The position numbers and the translations under genes were made by a program. The notes beneath the pieces were generated by a model, which searched no databases, was not told the origin of the DNA, and saw only the letters and a list, made by a program, of their open reading frames with translations. DNA of 64,000 nt from Bathynomus jamesi (lineage: Eukaryota > Arthropoda > Malacostraca > Isopoda > Cirolanidae). The DNA lies in the NCBI GenBank assembly GCA_023014485.1, contig JAJOZX010008796.1:103794-167793 (forward strand), read 5' to 3'. How positions within the stretch are numbered: position 1 is the stretch's first letter; each line of letters starts with the position of its first letter. This document shows positions 61,401-64,000 of the stretch, piece by piece.

Positions 61401-63406
61401 AATCTCTCCTCGTTATACACAGGGAGTCCCATACGTCCGATCGTATTTTCTCTCTCTCTCCAAGTTATATACAGGGAGTCCAATAATTCCGACCTTTTTA
61501 TCTCTCCGTCTCCCTTCGGTTATATACAGGGAGTCCCATAGGTCCGACCTTATTTACTCTCCGTCTCCCCTCGGTTATATACAGGAAGTCCCATAAGTCA
61601 GATCTTATTCTCTCTCTCTCATTATATACAGGGAGTCCCATAAGTCCGATCTTGTTCTCTATCTATCTCTACTCGTTATATACAGGGAGTCCCATAATTC
61701 CCATCTTATTCTCTATCTCTCTCTCCTCATTATATACAGGGAGTTCCATAAATCCGATCTTGTTCTCTATCTCTCTCTACTCGTCATATAGAGGGAGTCC
61801 CAAAAGTCTGATTTTGTTCTCTATCTATCTCTACTCGTTATATACAGGGAGTCCCATATGTCCCATCTTATTCTCTCTCTCTCTCTCCCTCTCTCTCTCC
61901 TCGGTACGGGCCGCAAGGCCTTTTGAGGTACTTCTTTTCCTTGTAACTCTCTCTCTCTCTTTCTCTGTGTCCTCGTTATATACAGGGAGTCCCATAAGCC
62001 CGATCTTATTCTTTCTTTCTCTCTCCTGGTTATTTAAAGGGAGTCCCATCAGTCCGATCTTATTCAATCTCTCTCTCTTAATCTCTCCTCGTTATATACA
62101 GGGAGTCATACACGTCCGATCGTATTTTCTCTCTCTCTCATACTTATATACAGGGAGTCCAATAATCCGACCTTTTTATCTCTCCGTCTCCCTTCGGTTA
62201 TATACAGGGAGTCCCATAAGTCCGAACTTATTTTCTCTCCGTCTCCCCTCGGTTATATACAGGAAGTCCCATAAGTCAGATCTTATTCTCTCTCTCTCTC
62301 TCCTCATTATATACAGGGAGTCCCATAAGTCCGATCTTATTCTCTATTTCTCTCTCCTGGTTATTTACAGGGAGTCCCATCAGTCCGATCTTATTCAATA
62401 TCTCTCTCTCAATCTCTCCTCGTTATATACAGGGAGTCCCATACGTCCGATCGTATTTTCTCTCTCTCTCCTAGTTATATAAGGGAGTCCAATAATTCAG
62501 ACCTTTTTCTCTCTCCGTCTTCCCTCGGTTATATACAGGGAGTCTCATAAGTCCGACCTTATTTTCTCTCCGTCTCCCCTCGGTTATATACAGGGAGTTC
62601 CATAATTTCGATCTTATTCTCTCTCTCTCGCCTCATTATATACAGGGAGTCCCAAAGTCCGATCTTGTTCTCTATCGATCTCTACTCGTTATATACAGGG
62701 AGTCCCATAAGTCCCATCTTATTCTCTATCTCTCTCTCCTCATTATATACAGGGAATCCCATAAGTCCTATCTTATTCTGTATCTCTCTCTCTCCTCTTT
62801 ATATACAGGGAGTCCAATAAGTTCGATCGTATTCTCTTTCTCTTCTCTCTCCCTCTCTCTCCCCTTCTTATATACAGGGAGTCCCATAAGTCTGATGTTA
62901 TTCTCTCTCTATCTTGTCTGGATGTATACATGGAGTCCCATAAGTCCGATCTTATTCTTTCTCTCTCTCTCTTTCTCTCTGTGTACTCGTTATATACAGG
63001 GAGTCCCATAAGTCCGATCTTATTCTCCCTTTCTCTCTCCTGGTTATTTACAGGGAGTCCCATCTGTCCGATCTTATTCAATATCTCTCCCTCAATCTCT
63101 CCTCGTTATATACAGGGAGTCCCATACGTCCGTTCGTATTTTCTCTCACTCTCCTAGTTATATACAGGGAGTCTAATAATTCCGACCTTTTTCTCTCTCC
63201 TTCTCCCCTAGGTTATATACATGGAGTCCCATAAGTCCGACCTTATTTTCTCTCCGTCTCCCCTCGGTTATATACAGGGATTCCCATAATTCCCATCTTA
63301 TTATCTATCTCTCTCACCTCATTATATAGAGGGAGTCCCATAAGTCCGATTTTGTTTTCTATCTATCTCTACTCGTTATATACAGGGAGTCCCACATGTC
63401 CCATCT

Positions 63407-63457
<51 letters not shown>

Positions 63458-64000
63458 CTCTCTCTGTGTCCTCGTTATATACAGGGACTCCCATAAGTCC
63501 GATCTTATTCTCTCTTTCTCTCTCCTGGTTATTCACAGGGAGTCCCATCAGTCCCATCTTATTCAATCTCTCTCTCTCAATCTCTCCTCGTTATATAGAG
63601 GGAGTGCCATAAGTCCGATCTTATTCTGTATCTCTCTCTCTCCTCTTTATATACAGGGAGTCCCATAAGTCCGATCTTATTCTCTCTCCCTCTCTCTGTC
63701 CTCGTTATATACAGGGAGTCCCATAAGTTCGATCGTATTTTCTATCTCTCTCCTTGTTATATACAGGTAGTCCAATAAGTCCGAACTTCTTCTCTCTCCG
63801 TCTCCCCTCGTTTATATACAGGGAGTCCCATAAGTCAGATCTTATTCTCTATCTCTCTCTACTCGTCATATACAGGGAGTCCCATAAGTCCGATCTTATT
63901 CTCTTTCTCCTAGTTATATACAGGGAGTTCCATAATTCCGATCTTACTCTCTCTCTCTCTCCTCATTATATACAGGGAGTCCCATAAGTCCGATCTTATT
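58426..64000. repeat. GGGAGTCCCATAAG minisatellite, block 3
   Basis: The array resumes after the transposon in the same orientation and runs to the window edge. A LINE 3' remnant (GGTACGGGCCGCAAGGCC to TTGTAACTC) lies at 61905-61950. Some units are shared nearly verbatim with block 2, for example 63190-63410 with 49690-49930. Confidence 0.97.

Noticed and set aside
61652..62482. 276-codon open frame in the minisatellite
   Set aside because: It is a translation of 18-codon repeat units; the reverse strand is open too, and spacer indels break frames. No gene evidence.
47155..64000. kB-type (GGGACTCCC on the minus strand) binding-site cluster
   Set aside because: The word is part of the repeat core and its fit to a kB site is weak; there is no reason to infer function.

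Overview
This is a repeat-dominated stretch of a eukaryotic nuclear genome, most likely an arthropod (a crustacean or chelicerate fits, but the species is not resolved). The reasons are spliced exons with GT/AG borders, TTAGG-type (arthropod telomeric) motifs including a perfect (TTAGG)6, arthropod-style core promoter motifs, and a dense mix of LINEs, a Penelope-like element, a Polinton/Maverick and many cut-and-paste DNA transposons. No bacterial-type operon, CRISPR array, tRNA gene or rRNA gene was found.

Layout. 1-1.85 kb: 3' part of a CR1-like LINE. 1.9-2.07 kb: tRNA-derived SINE. 2.13-8.8 kb (minus): a nearly complete I-clade LINE with gag-like ORF1, ORF2 (endonuclease, RT, RNase H) and a TAA-repeat tail. 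9-15.8 kb (minus): three candidate exons of an unidentified host gene. The middle exon is split by a 2.37-kb CACTA/EnSpm-like transposon with 3-bp TTA target duplications. Between the exons sit a decayed Tc1/mariner-type (DD41D) element and a full-length Merlin element with 8-bp target duplications. 17.3-18.26 kb: a foldback derivative of a DUF4817-type mariner. 18.26-20.86 kb: a second, broken CACTA-like gene with a hAT element nested in it. 22.64-23.83 kb: a mariner (DD34D) with an internal deletion. 24.2-26.4 kb: hAT debris and a MITE. 26.55-27.7 kb: a decayed CR1-like LINE. 27.7 kb: a candidate hammerhead ribozyme. 27.9-29.7 kb: a broken Penelope-like element.

31-38.9 kb is a Polinton/Maverick (virus-like transposon) block: a truncated N-terminal part of the polymerase gene on the minus strand, then, reading rightward in compact overlapping order, packaging ATPase, two small structural-type proteins, integrase with chromodomain, truncated penton-like protein, a small very basic protein in an overlapping frame, double-jelly-roll major capsid protein and adenain-type protease. 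Downstream, on the opposite strand, a roughly 515-bp unit encoding a small acidic protein is repeated. The polymerase body and both terminal repeats were not found, so this copy looks non-autonomous.

38.9-43.5 kb is tandem-repeat DNA: a 282-bp repeat, a ~450-bp repeat with an alternating A-B pattern bounded by a perfect 26-bp inverted repeat, and a 395-bp repeat preceded by a TATA+Inr core promoter and back-to-back hairpins. 43.5-47.15 kb is a second CR1-like LINE (esterase remnant, endonuclease and RT, all broken) with a duplicated, chimeric 3' end. 47.15-64 kb is a single huge minisatellite (unit about 50-54 bp around GGGAGTCCCATAAG), seeded next to LINE 3' tails, holding LINE-tail fragments and split by a 5.5-kb DNA transposon with a CXC domain and FEN/XPG-like nuclease motifs (probably Academ-like). 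Most genes here are mobile-element genes; only the three minus-strand exons at 9-16 kb and one doubtful exon near 22 kb look like host coding sequence.
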